DNA of 64,000 nt from positions 1,429,029 to 1,493,028 of the forward strand of contig CM076660.1 of NCBI GenBank assembly GCA_038496675.1, written 5' to 3'. Position 1 is the first letter of the stretch. Each line of letters begins with the position of its first letter. The notes beneath the pieces are model-generated. The model did not search any database, was not told the DNA's origin, and saw only the letters and a list, made by a program, of their open reading frames with translations. The position numbers and the translations under genes are program-made. Of the stretch, positions 32,509 to 42,919 are shown in pieces. The stretch is from Rachycentron canadum. Its lineage: Eukaryota > Chordata > Actinopteri > Carangiformes > Rachycentridae.

Positions 32509-35176
32509 ACGACACCGCCCTAAAACGCCACCTCTAGTGGCAGTGACAACAGTTAAAAGATCAACCCTTTAATAATTGTTAATCATTTTCAGTTTTTGAG
32601 CAGGATTATCCAAAAAGCTGCTGCACTGACTTGGTGGAGGGATGCATCATGGGTGCCCGGGACAAACCCATAAAATGATGGGACGGCTCCAGATCATCTG
32701 GTAACAAATTCAAATTTATTTCTCTGAAGTGCTGTCCGACAACAGCCTTGGCGGAGGTCTGTGCTCTCTCGGTCCCCCTTTCGTTATTTTTTATCCTAAT
32801 GGCGAGAGAAGGTAATCCAATCACCCTAAGATGAATACGCCACTATGTGTAGTTCAGGTAGATGCTTCTGTGACAGCCGTAAGTGACCATGTCTGAGCAA
32901 ACCATTTACGTGACAAATACCGTGGTGCAAGGCCTTTGCATGACATCGCAGATCAGACAAGATGTATAGTCGGTGGGAGGGGTCAGATTCCCTCCATTAC
33001 TGCGCCAGTGATGCTTTTCCTTGGTTGACCGTACAGCCGACAGGTAACAGGCTTCTGGTAATTAAGGCCAGACTTTTGGCATTTGAAAGCTGAGGATTGA
33101 TAGAGGGGGGAAGGGAGAATGTAAACAAAGATGGCGTCATGGATGAGTCAGTATTGGATAGATTATAGCAATGAAGCAGATCTGGAGGTTTTCAAACGAA
33201 CAAATGAGAGAACTCCCACATCATCTGTCGCCAAAAACTAAAGGAGCAGCCCTCAAAAAAAAAAAAAAAAAAACATCTGGAAAATCATGGCCAGTGCACA
33301 ATCCGGATCTAGGAAAAACACACGTTGGAACTTAACCATGACATATTCAACAAATCCAGTGAACGTAAGGAGGAGTAACATGCGTAACTGCTGCAGTGTG
33401 GTAGCAGCAATTACAAATAAAGTTACCTCAAAGCACCCCCCAGATCTTTAACATCCTTCCTGAGTGAATCGTCTCATTTTCACGTTCCTTTGCATTATTT
33501 TGTCTGCAAACTCTGCAAAACCCCCACTAAACCTCTACAGTATTTCGCTCCAGGCTATACAGATAGGCAATGAAGGGAGGCGGGGGGGGGGGCAACACAA
33601 AGTGTCTTTGTAAGGTGTCGTTCCACCACAAGCCTCCGGAATAACATCACCATTCCTTAACATGACGAAAAACATCTGGAGCTTCAGGGCTGAACACCAA
33701 CCATCCATAATCGATCGTTTGGTGATTTGACGGTGGCGCGTCACTCACTCATCCAGGACAAAAACAGTGAAGTATTAAAATCCACTAATTTGTTGACTGT
33801 GTTGTTTACACAGTGTTGAAGAAACTGCTGACTGAAGGACCTGACTCGAAGGGGCGAGAGTCGACTTTGATCAATTTCCCAGAAAAGCCAAGAACAAGTG
33901 CAAAACAAAACAATATCTCAGAGGTCAGCACAGTGCTCAGTCTGTTATTTCAAAGCAGTTACACTAAATTAGCCTTTATAGACTGAATTAAAGAAGAAAA
34001 ACGTGTGGAGCCTGACTGTAATCTATAATATCATCTGTCTCTTTGCATCATAACTTTTTCATGTGCTTTTTAAATGGTTTATTGATAGAGATCTTCCCAA
34101 CAGCCCTTTGATGTTCGTTGTTTGTGGTACTAAGGCAGTGGAGACCGACCATAAATGCATCTGTGAGCTTATTGTTTCCACAGCCCCTGACTTCCACTGC
34201 AGTCATTTATTCAACAACTGCTCAAGAGTGATGAACCAGAAAGTGTGGAAGACCTCGAAAAGCCATCGTCCTCGAGTCTGAGGGTCCTCTCGCAGACACC
34301 ATCCAGTAAGACCATCGGGGGTGTGAACGCCTCAGTGACAGAGATCAGTTCAGACATCTGGGTGTGATGGTCAGTCAGTCCTGCCCCTTGAGTCAGTAGA
34401 AGTCGCCCACTGACACAGATCCATCTGAACCCTTAAATGCAATTATCCCCACATCTGGATCTCCACGCAGCTATCCTCTCTGGCAGGGAATAAGCCACGC
34501 ACCAGCTCATATATATGTCGTAGAGCTGACTTCCACACACAATCTGGATGCAAAGCAGACCTTCAAACTCACGGTCCGTATCCAGTGCCAATTATCTGTA
34601 CCAGTTCATGTGGATGATGAGCATCAGCTAACAAGCATCAGATGGGCTCAGAACAAGCCAACAAATAAGAGGAGAGTTCATAATATTCAGCACTTATCCG
34701 CCTGCAAACTTGAAGGAGAATGAGCCGTTTGTGGTTTTAGTGACAGAAAATGATTCATCAAGACAAACAGACGCTGGATGCTCTCTGCTTCTACAAACCC
34801 CACTTAACGTTAAACACCTCTGGCTTCACAGCTGCAGTGCCATTCATTCCTAACCGGCTCCTGAGCAGAAGCAACACAGCGAGGGTGCACGACTACAGAG
34901 CCCTGGATGATTGTATAGTAAACAGGACGGGGAAGTGGCGGTCCTGACTAATCAGACGAAGCCGCGTGAAGCGTTCATAGCGGACATAGTTTGGTTTCAA
35001 AATGAGCAGCCAGCAGGAAAAAAAAAAAAAAAAAAAAAATCTGCTACATCACTGAGACTGACTGAGCTGTTCCTCTCCAAAGTGCAGAATCAATGTTGCT
35101 CAGGAGCAGCAGCAGGGCAGGGAGGGGGGGAAATGACATAAAGAAACAACACAGCAAAGTCAAAGTGAAAGCAGTC
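32509..35176. other. Long single-copy stretch, no gene recognised
   Basis: About 2.7 kb with few repeats: A runs at 33255-33273 and 35018-35039 and a G run at 33581-33590. Blocks 32620-32830, 34060-34280 and 34440-34640 read as non-repetitive DNA without sustained ATG-initiated frames. It adjoins the promoter-like block on the side where a minus-strand first intron would lie. Confidence 0.5.
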
Positions 35177-35180
35177 CTAC

Positions 35181-35653
35181 CTCTTAGTCAGATGCCAAAA
35201 ATTTGCAGCCTTGGATAAGTCAGAAAACCATAGAGCTGGTTGAGCAGCTGCTGCTCCTCGATATAAAGTGATACAGGAATTTTTCAGCTCGTCAGAAAGG
35301 AACTCCTAGGATCCCCGGTTTTTCTTCAGAGCCTTCCAGTGATTTTGGGATTTGCGAGTCTGGTTTAGAGGCTGGAGTCCAGCAGAACCAGAGGCAGACG
35401 GCTCATTTCCATGTGCAACACGGGTGCTTCTGACATGCTTCTTCTTCCCCTCAGGGGACCCGGGTGCCTCAGACTGTGATCTTGCCGGGGTGGACAAGTG
35501 GACAGCAGCAGCAGCAAGAGTAACGACAGCTGTGGTAGTTATATTCCTGACTGTGGAAAGAACTGAGCATCCTTCAGTGGAGAGATAAAGACGAGGGGAA
35601 GAAGACGATCCAGCGCACCAGAACCGCAGAGCGCACAGCCAGCGCAGCAGCAC
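35181..35653 (-). other. Candidate untranslated first exon, minus strand
   Basis: Reading on the minus strand, GC-rich non-repetitive sequence with several CpGs runs from about 35653 to TGACTAAGAG|GTAGGACTGC, a plausible splice donor whose GT is at 35180-35179. A frame is open for 115 codons (35653-35306, N-terminus LLRWLCALRFW, later a short hydrophobic AAAAV stretch), but it opens at GTG and contains no ATG, so translation is not supported. Family unknown. The call rests on composition and the donor only. Confidence 0.25.
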
Positions 35654-35942
35654 TCTCTCTCTGTCGCTTAAATCCCCCCAAAATGGGCTGAATCGAGGCA
35701 GGAGGCAGGAGGCAGATCAACACAGCACAGAGGGAAGAGGTGCTGTTGCATCAACATTGCTCTGAGTCTAGTTTTCGTTTCTTTTTTTCTTTAAAAATGA
35801 AAAGGAAAAAATCACCGCTCGAGCTCCAATAGGATCACAACCAGAATCATCTCCTCTCCGGGGCTCCTCAAGTCTGCACAGGACGGAGTGTGACTGAGAA
35901 AGAGAGGGGAGACAGCCAGAGAGCGGAGAGTGTATGCATGCA

Positions 35943-36043
35943 TGTGTGTGTCTGCGTGTGTGTGTGTGTAAATGTGTGTGTGTGTGTGTGTGCGCGTGCG
36001 TTTGCGTGTGTGTAAATGTGTGTGTGTGAGTGTGTGAGTGTGG
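35943..36043. repeat. Compound (TG)n array
   Basis: Interrupted TG array with CG and AA interruptions (TGCGCGTGCGTTTGCGTGTG). Alternating purine-pyrimidine throughout, a Z-DNA candidate inside the promoter-like block. Confidence 0.93.
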
Positions 36044-36190
36044 AATAGAAGGGGATAGGTGGAGAGAGGAGAACGGAGAGCGGCGGACTGGCAGGAGGCT
36101 GCGAGCGCAAGTGGAGCTGGAGAGCGATGTGAAAGAGGAGAGACGAGATGTGAGAGAGGAGGATGCTTGGAGAGGAGGAGGGGGAAGGTT

Positions 36191-36208
36191 GGGGGGGGGG
36201 GGATGCCC

Positions 36209-36252
<44 letters not shown>
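36191..36252. repeat. G run plus (GA)n array
   Basis: Twelve G at 36191-36202, then about 21 GA units at 36211-36252. Confidence 0.96.
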
Positions 36253-36259
<7 letters not shown>

Positions 36260-36351
36260 CAGCTCACACTGTCAGTGACTACATTAACAGCGCTGAGTAG
36301 GTGGAGTTTTCCTTGCAGCAGTGGAGGGGGGATCATGATTTGAAACTGAAA

Positions 36352-36423
36352 AGAGAGAGAGAGAGACACACACACACACTTATGAGAGAGAGAAAGAGAG
36401 AGGGAGAGAGAGAGAGAGAGAGG
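36352..36423. repeat. Compound (GA)n-(CA)n-(GA)n array
   Basis: GA units, then six CA units, a CTTAT spacer, then GA units with AAAGA/GGGA interruptions. Confidence 0.95.
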
Positions 36424-36558
36424 AGGATCCAGATGCAAAGAAAAGACGGAGGAAAGAATCAGGGTGTTTAGAGGTTAAAGAAACCTGTGAGGAGTGACGG
36501 CTGCTGAGGGCGAGCGAGCAAAGAGAATTAGTGGAGAGGGGGGGGGGTTGTGATGGTG

Positions 36559-36579
36559 GTGTGTGTGTGTGTGTGTGTG
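36559..36579. repeat. (GT)n microsatellite
   Basis: About ten GT units preceded by a G run (36538-36547). Confidence 0.94.
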
Positions 36580-36774
36580 GGCTTATTTTAGTGTATTCAT
36601 GGGGTCTGAGAGTGGCACTATACTCGTGGGGACCGGCAGCATTGAAGGGACCAAAGTGCTGGAGCTCACAAGTTTACATGGCTGTTTAAGGCTGGGTTTG
36701 CTTTCGGTTAAAATCAGGGTTTGGGTCCAGGGAATGCATCGTATGTTGAAGTCCCCTCAAATATAGTCGGTCAG

Positions 36775-36798
36775 GTGTGTGTGTGTGTGTGTGTGTGC
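36775..36798. repeat. (GT)n microsatellite
   Basis: Twelve GT units. Confidence 0.95.
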
Positions 36799-37591
36799 AG
36801 CGGGGCGGCAGAGTCCCCAGCTGCAGTGATGCTGGCACACTGACAGGCCTCCTCTCGCCAGGGGTCGTAAACATCGATTAGAATATTTAAAGACGCACGC
36901 GCTCGCGCCCCAAAAGAAAACACACGGACACTTAAAGGCCCTGGCGCACGCTCAGACACACTACAGCCACGTAGACACACAAACACAACACAGTACATAA
37001 ACGTACTTTATAGACTTGCATTCACTCGCCCTTTGCATATCTCATTATTCTTTATTCTTTTCACTGCATTACGTTTGGTCTGTTAATATTCCCCTTTACT
37101 TTGATTAGTATTTTACATTGTTATTGCCTGTTTTATTCCTTCTGCTCCCTGTGTTTTTGAAGCACTAATTTCCTTTTATCTTATGCTTTGATCATATAAT
37201 GTGGATCACTTTGTGCAGACTCCAGGTATTTTGTTTTTTTTGTGTGCGAAGTGTGCACTAAAATAACTCACAGATCACGTTTAATTCTTCACCCACTTGA
37301 AATGAGCTGCCTGGTTGTCGCTCTGTGAAGCCCTGACTGGGGCCGGGGATCTCAGGAGCAGAGAGAGCCACCAGGTGGCCTCGGATAAAGAGGGCAGGCC
37401 TGTGGCTTGTTGCTGCTGAGATCCAAAGCAGGGCTGGGTCACTTGGGAGAGGGTTTGATTTTGAAAGACTCAAAACCCCCGGTGACAACGGGAACATCAC
37501 TGAAGATACGTCCCAGTGCATCTGGGACATCTACTTCATATAAATGTCGATACCTGTGTGTGTTTATTCTACCTTTAAATAGACATGAATC
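36799..37591. other. Single-copy DNA, no gene recognised
   Basis: A CpG-containing patch at 36880-36950 (ACGCACGCGCTCGCGCCCC) ends the promoter-like zone. The remainder, to the Tc1-like element, is unique and AT-richer, with short frames only. Confidence 0.45.
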
Positions 37592-38525
37592 CACACAGAT
37601 CACCCATAACATTATGACCACCTGCCTAATATTGTTTAGGTCGCCCTTTTGCCGTCAAAAGAGTCCTGACGCGTCGAGGCCTGGGCTCCACTGGACCTCT
37701 GAAGGTGAACTGTGGTATATTAAGTCAACACCTTGAACTGGTTGTTCTTCCTCAAAGCTCCTGAACCATTGTTGCAGTGACAGGGAGCATTATCCTGCTG
37801 AAAGAGGCCACTGCCATTAGGGAAGACTGTTTCCATGAAGGGGGGGACTTGGTCTGAACCATGTTTAGGGAGGTGGGACGAGTCAAAGGAACATCCACAT
37901 GAATGGACCCGAGGTTTCCCAGCAAGACGTCCAAAGCATCACACTGCCTCCACCATCTTCTTCCCATAATGCATCCTGGTGCAGGGTTTTCACCCTGTAA
38001 GAGATGCATATGTACCCAACCATCCACATGATGTAAAAGCAAACCTGATCCCTCAGACCAGACCACCTTCTTAATTGCTCCATGGTCCAGTTCTGATGCT
38101 CATGTGTCCATTGTAGGAGCAGGTGTGGTGGACAGGGGTCAGCATGGACACCCTGACTGCAGCTACACAGCCCCATACACAACAAACTGTTCTGACACCT
38201 TTCTATCAGAAACAGCATGAACTTCTTCATCAGTCTGAGCTCCAGTATCTCTTCTGTTGGATCAGACCACACGGTCCAGCCTTCACTCTCCACCACCATC
38301 ACTGAGCCTTGACCCCTGACCCTGTCTGTGGTCCAGTGGTTTTCCCTCCTTGGACCACTTCTGGTAGGTCCTGACCACTGCAGCCCGGGAACATCCCACA
38401 GAGCTGCAGTGTTGGAGAAGCTCTGACCCAGTCACACATCAAGGAGACAGGAGCCATTCTAACCAGATAATCATTGTTATTCACTTCATCCGTCAGTGGT
38501 CATAATGTTATGGCTGACCAGTGTA
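37592..38525 (-). mobile_element. Tc1-like transposon, internally deleted, family C copy C2
   Basis: Both inverted termini are visible: CCATAACATTATGACCA-type at 37601-37620 (CACCCATAACATTATGACCA) and TGGTCATAATGTTATGGCTG at 38497-38516. The transposase reads on the minus strand. QQDNAPCH, containing the second catalytic aspartate of the DDE/D triad, is intact at 37800-37777. HHVDG, NWTMEQ and GCIMGRR are recognisable but in different frames. The first catalytic motif (normally WSDES) reads WSEGS, so the aspartate is lost. A block after FKVLT is missing, removing the third acidic residue. At ~934 bp it is a dead copy, though it kept both ends and could once have been moved in trans. Confidence 0.9.
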
Positions 38526-39480
38526 AACGCATATATGTGCACAACTGCTACACACACATACAGGAGGCCTGACACACTCCACTCTGCCTAATTTGCTGAT
38601 AGAGCTATAGCGCAGGTGTAATCAATACTTGTTATGAAAATAATACTGTGCCGTTGCCTTAAAGTGATGAAGGATGAAGAAATAGAGTTTCTAAAAAAAT
38701 CTCAAGGCTCAATTTGTCCCTGTTGAGACACATTTTTTTTTTCTTTTTTTTTTTTTTTGGTCTTGTTTTGATTCAGTGCAGCAAATAGCATGTCTGAGCA
38801 GCACACGCAATTATAAAGACATGCCTCCGTGAGCAGCCGTCGATATTAACAGCTGGAGTCGCTGCCCGCCGTTGATTATCCACTATGGATCTGTCGCTGA
38901 AGACTTAGTGTTTGTCAGGACACAGTTTATGGTCGAACGAGGAGAATCATTACTGGTGACCTTTACCCATAACCACACAATAACCTGGTTTGTCCAGACG
39001 TGAGATTCTCTCTCTCTTTTTTTCCCCCCTTTAGCTACAGGAGCCTGAAAAACAGAGTTAGCTGTAGCCAACTTCAATTAAAAACAGTTATCACTGATGT
39101 CATTTAGTGCCACGACCTCAGCTGCACACGTGTACTTTTTTTTTTTTTTTTTAGTGATTATCAATAGAAATCCTGTTCTTGTGGTAGATATCTCTTCCCT
39201 TTCTACCATGTGGCTAACCCCTATTAGCAGTAATGTGATTAGCTAGTTAATGATATGGAAAAGCGTGGGAAGTAATTCTAACACATTTAAAAAATCAACC
39301 CACAAATGACCCAAGTAATTCAGTCTTTTTAGTCCTTTTGCAAATATATATTACGATATTCATTTTCATGTATATTCATTTTTCTGGGGCATTATTTTAA
39401 TAGTTAAGTGATAATAACATTGCACTGAAGTCTACTCACCAGATGACACCACAAATACTAAGCATAAACAATCGGACAGG
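38526..39480. other. Single-copy DNA, no gene recognised
   Basis: T runs at about 38734-38758 and 39136-39152. A short GTCAGTGG-type tail of the transposon edge is the only repeat. No coding signals. Confidence 0.5.
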
Positions 39481-39496
39481 TTAACCCTGTGAAGCC

Positions 39497-39539
39497 CACT
39501 GAAGACAACATGCTTCCAAAAATCATGTTGTCTTTAGTG
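39497..39539 (+). other. Hairpin, 16-bp stem
   Basis: CACTGAAGACAACATG (39497-39512) pairs with CATGTTGTCTTTAGTG (39524-39539) with one mismatch/wobble and an 11-base loop. It follows TTAACCCTGTGAAGCCC at 39481, which looks like a piggyBac-type terminus, but no opposite terminus was found. Confidence 0.75.
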
Positions 39540-39742
39540 TTTCTCTGTGATTTCCACCAATTGGTCCGTGGGCACCACTACCTTCCATTGATAAACTCAT
39601 GAACGAAGTCAGGAAAGATGTGGATCAGTCTGAGCCTTTGACTGGAGCATTGCTGCTTTACTTCTGTGTGTTTATCCATCCATTCTCATCCTCCATCTTT
39701 GATAGTGACGCCTAGAGTCACGTCTCTACATGGGACGCTCCT

Positions 39743-39773
39743 ATTGGCTCCAGTGGGTGATGTCACAGCCAAT
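39743..39773. promoter_or_regulatory. Inverted CCAAT boxes flanking a CRE-like site
   Basis: ATTGG at 39743-39747, TGATGTCA at 39758-39765 and CCAAT at 39769-39773 lie within 31 bases. This is the arrangement of NF-Y and CREB/ATF sites in many TATA-less promoters. AATAAA occurs at 40108-40113. No transcript start is proven, and the block 39481-40310 may itself be an unclassified repeat. Confidence 0.4.
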
Positions 39774-40310
39774 CAGAGTGTCTCCTTCAGAGGCCTAGCT
39801 GTCAGCTGCTTGTAGCCAAATTTAATGGGATCAATACTGTATTTTTCTGATCTCAGAGTGAGGAGAAGTTGCTCTGAGTTTATTGTAGTGACAGAATAAA
39901 GACAGAGAGACATGGACAATAAGATATTTAGAGCATTAGAGGCTTTGGAGCTGATTTTTCATCATTACTGCTCCAAAGAATGAGCAGAACTCAGATCAGA
40001 TAAAGAGAGAAACTTCAAATCAGCTCTAGAACAACACAAACACATGTGTGGAACTTTGTGTTGAAGTTTTCTTTGGTTATTCTGGTTTACAGTGTTTTTA
40101 TCTTGAAAATAAAGAGAAATTCACTGTGTTTTTAGTTTCCTCTTGTTCTCTGAGCTACTATCCCCTGCTACAGTGAACAGAGTCTTTACTGAGTCACAGA
40201 TATAATTAGCTATAATTAGAGGTTGAGCTGATTCTGAATATGTGGAGACATTTTTAAATTTGAAAAAGCCCTAATGTGGGTCTAAAAAGATTTTAAAAAA
40301 AAAAAAAAAA
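39774..40310. other. Unclassified block, possibly repeat
   Basis: Composition resembles interspersed repeats, with AGACAGAGAGACATGG, several CAGAACTCAGATCAG-like words and an A run at 40294-40310. No second copy was found in this window, so it is left unclassified. Confidence 0.35.
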
Positions 40311-40919
40311 CGCCCTCCATGTTAAGTCTGACTCATTTGTCAGAGAAGATAAAGGCCACAACTAAAATGATTAATTCACTGTAATTTACAGTTTACACAC
40401 CCACTTCTGGTTGAACTTTGACCTCCTTTCCGTACTTTTCTTCATCGAGATAAACTGCTGCAAACTTTCCACTATACGTTTGTTTTCTGTACATTTTAGG
40501 AACGATCTTTGTTACACCTGATCCTGTGCCTCCCCATTGTTTAGCTGTTTGGTGTTTAGACTTTAATCGAAGTGTTGACTCAGCAGAGTTGAGGCTGCAG
40601 CAGCCCCGGCTGGACCCAGCACACATCAATGTGAAGCTAATGCCAGTGAAAGTGTAAATTAGTAAGCTAATCACCCCATTTTTACATTTGGCAGTGACAC
40701 ACAGACTTCTTCCTAATTGGAATTTTATGTTTCACTGAGTTAATGAAATAATCTAATAGCTCAAAATCAAGCAGTGGATCATAACTCATGTGTCCAGAGC
40801 CAAATGAGTTTGGAATGGCTCTTGTGTTTGTGGACCGATTCTCAGTTTACTTCTGAGAAACAGAAGTTTCAGAAGGAGATGCTTATACTTTCCATGCACC
40901 TTTGTTTCTTTTCACGTTT
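40311..40919. other. Single-copy DNA with a short open frame
   Basis: A minus-strand frame of 93 codons (40674-40393) contains a mixed, non-repetitive sequence (MYRKQTYSGKFAAVYLDEEK). It lacks a recognised family and any splice support. Otherwise nothing found. Confidence 0.4.
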
Positions 40920-41165
40920 GCCGTTCCCATCGCTATTTTCATTCGTGTTCCCCAGATGACGAACCCTACTGGCTTTTGGTTCCTGGACTTTTCCGACAGC
41001 GCCATCCAGAAGTAAAAATTTGACCTCAATTCGTGACTAAATGCTCCCAGATCTAATGCCATCATCATGACGCTAATTAGCATGCTAACTAAGCTGGTGA
41101 ACATCAGCATGGTAGCACTGTCATTGCAACTATGCTAGCATGCTAACAGTAGAGCCTAGCTCAAG
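40920..41165 (+). mobile_element. Family E dispersed repeat, copy E3
   Basis: Decayed first part (CGTGTTCCCCAGATGACGAACCCTACTGGC), then CTAATTAGCATGCTAACTAAGCTGGTGAACATCAGCATGGTAGCACTGTCATTGC and CTATGCTAGCATGCTAAC. Block order and strand agree with E1 and E2. Confidence 0.7.
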
Positions 41166-41235
41166 CTCAGAGGCGCTGGCCGTCGACTCGGGTGTGTCGT
41201 GATCTGGGAAGTCCAGTTTAAGTTAGAGATATATG

Positions 41236-41259
41236 AGAAGAAGAAGAAGAAGAAGAAGA
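41236..41259. repeat. (AAG)n microsatellite
   Basis: Eight AAG units. Confidence 0.96.
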
Positions 41260-41411
41260 TGAGGCTTGTCACACAAACGCGCTGCACCACAAGTTATCAT
41301 GGTGGCAATTGTTGCCTTTCATCGTAAGGATTGTGAGGTGAGCGTCACAATCACTTAATTCAAGTTAAAAAGTGATCTGCAAAGCCTGGATTACACACAG
41401 ACACAGTCAGT

Positions 41412-41440
41412 GCATGGTCATAATGTTATGGCTGCTCAGT
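41412..41440 (+). mobile_element. Solitary Tc1-like terminus, family C copy C3
   Basis: GCATGGTCATAATGTTATGGCTGCTCAGTGT matches the right terminus of copy C2 (TGGTCATAATGTTATGGCTGACCAGTGT). No transposase sequence is recognisable next to it, so it is an isolated end about 2.9 kb from C2. Confidence 0.7.
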
Positions 41441-41444
41441 GTCT

Positions 41445-41748
41445 ATCTGACTGGATGCTGCAGCACGACGATGCACTGCCTTCCAGTACAATTTGAACTA
41501 GGTTAAAGTATTTTGCCGAACTACCCTGTGTGTATTTGCCAGAACTCTGTGTGTCGTCTCCCCTGCCGAGCCGCCGGACTGGCCTCATTCAAATGATCAA
41601 GACTAGACCTTATGAATTTATTTATATTTTCCACACAATGACAAACTTACAGCACATAATCCTCTCTCTGCAATTCAATACTTAATATTTAATAAAATCA
41701 TTCAATCCGGTCATTCATGAAAAATTTACTTAAATAAACTGAATTTAC
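41445..41748. other. Single-copy DNA, no gene recognised
   Basis: About 300 bases between the isolated Tc1-like terminus and the exon-like segment. AT-rich, with no repeat or frame identified. Confidence 0.45.
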
Positions 41749-42011
41749 CTGTAATAGAAAATGAACTGCAGGTGATTTGTTTGCGGCGAGCTCTTCCGTG
41801 TTCTGACGGCGTCGATCTCATTCCTGTTTGTGCTTGTTGCCTGTTGCAATAACTGTGAAACATCACTTGCTAATTCCTCTTTCCTGTCAGGATGTACTTG
41901 GCAAGTGAGAGCAGGCTGTGACTGCTGATGGTGAAACAGAGATGGATAAGCGGCGCTTTGTACCAAATGGAAACTGTGCCTCTCCAGTATAGATACAAAG
42001 CTAACACTCAT
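41749..42011 (-). other. Exon-like open segment
   Basis: Minus-strand frame from an ATG at 42011 runs 88 codons to a stop overlapping CTATTACAG|GTAAATTC, a good splice-donor context (exon end 41749). The translation is mixed and non-repetitive (HPDRKEELASDVSQLLQQ) but no family is recognised, and the ATG lacks a purine at -3. It could be a chance frame in conserved DNA. Confidence 0.18.
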
Positions 42012-42659
42012 TTAAATTATGCATGCGTGTAATGTTTTTGCTGGCACAGAAACTCATTGTTTTAATGCTGGCTTGGAAGTAGAGAGCACGCAGACGCTAT
42101 GGGGGAAATATATGTTCTGTCTGCATGTTCCAGAAAAAAAACAAAACAAAACAAAAACTGCACTAAAGGAAATTAAACGTGAAAGTCATTTCCATATAAA
42201 AAGATGTGACAAATCTCGCACAGTTGGTCGCACTGGAAAGTGGCTCTTCACCAGCGCGGTCTGTATCAGGGCGAAAAGCTTTCGGAACTGATTGAATAAA
42301 TAGATTCTAGTCACAAGAGATTTAACATCTTTTTTAATTTTCCATCCCGAGCAGTAAGGATTTTATTTAAGTCTTTGAAAACAAACGTGAAGTGACTCAT
42401 TCATCAGATCTGGGCTGACATTGTTACCGTTGCAGGTCTGCTGCATTTTCTAAAAGAAACTTCATTTTAGACAATAAACAATAAAATCACAAAAAAAAGT
42501 AGTAAAAATTTTACCTTAAAGGTTATTTATTTCAATATGCAGTTGAACGTAACACGTCAGGTGATTTCTTCCTGTTTTTGGTTTGATCACGCTCAAATAC
42601 TGAAATGATTTCTGTCAAAAAGATTTTTTGATTGACTGTTTTCTGAGTGATTGATTAAA
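42012..42659. other. Single-copy DNA, no gene recognised
   Basis: Unique sequence with small A-rich interruptions (42133-42158). No gene signals. Confidence 0.45.
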
Positions 42660-42919
42660 AATAGATGCAAAGCAGATGTCAGAAAAACCTGCAAGGTTGG
42701 ATGGTGGGTCTGGGTGAGGCTGGTCCTGGAGCATGACTGAGGGCGGTGACTGCTTTGTTGTGACATCACAAAGTTCCAGAAATCCTGACGGCTGGTTTTA
42801 AGGCTCAGTTTCTGAATACAGGCTGTGAACAGTATTGACAGTATTAATATAGAGCCCAGACCTTCTATATAATCGAAAAATACATGGACATCAACCTTTC
42901 AACTATATGGGACCTTTAA
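42660..42919 (+). mobile_element. Family A MITE-like element, copy A9
   Basis: CTGCAAGGTTGGATGGTGGG, TGAGGGCGGTGACTGC, TTTGTTGTGACATCACAAAG, TCCTGACGGCTGGTTTTAAGGC, TCAGTTTCTGAATACAGGCTG, AGTATTAATATAGAGCCCAGACC and terminus TATATGGGACCTTTAA. One of the best-preserved copies of the central part; the left terminus is not seen. Confidence 0.88.

Larger units (their letters stand above)
35654..36480. promoter_or_regulatory. CpG- and purine-rich promoter-like block
   Basis: Clustered CpGs (35815-35905, 35990-36180) occur with GT, GA and G microsatellites, which is common around transcription starts of fish genes. A CAGCCAGAGAGCGGAGAG patch and GCGGCGGACTGGCAGG patch lie between them. No TATA box is evident on either strand. 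A minus-strand frame through it (35812-36438) is translated microsatellite (Ser-Leu and His-Thr repeats) and not a gene. Direction of any transcription is unresolved; minus is favoured by the donor at 35180. Confidence 0.3.

Noticed and set aside
35306..35653. 115-codon minus-strand frame with hydrophobic N-terminus resembling a signal peptide
   Set aside because: Opens at GTG and contains no ATG, so it cannot be initiated normally. Kept only as part of a possible untranslated exon.
35812..36438. 208-codon minus-strand open frame
   Set aside because: Ser-Leu and His-Thr repeats come from (GA)n and (TG)n arrays; low complexity, not a protein.
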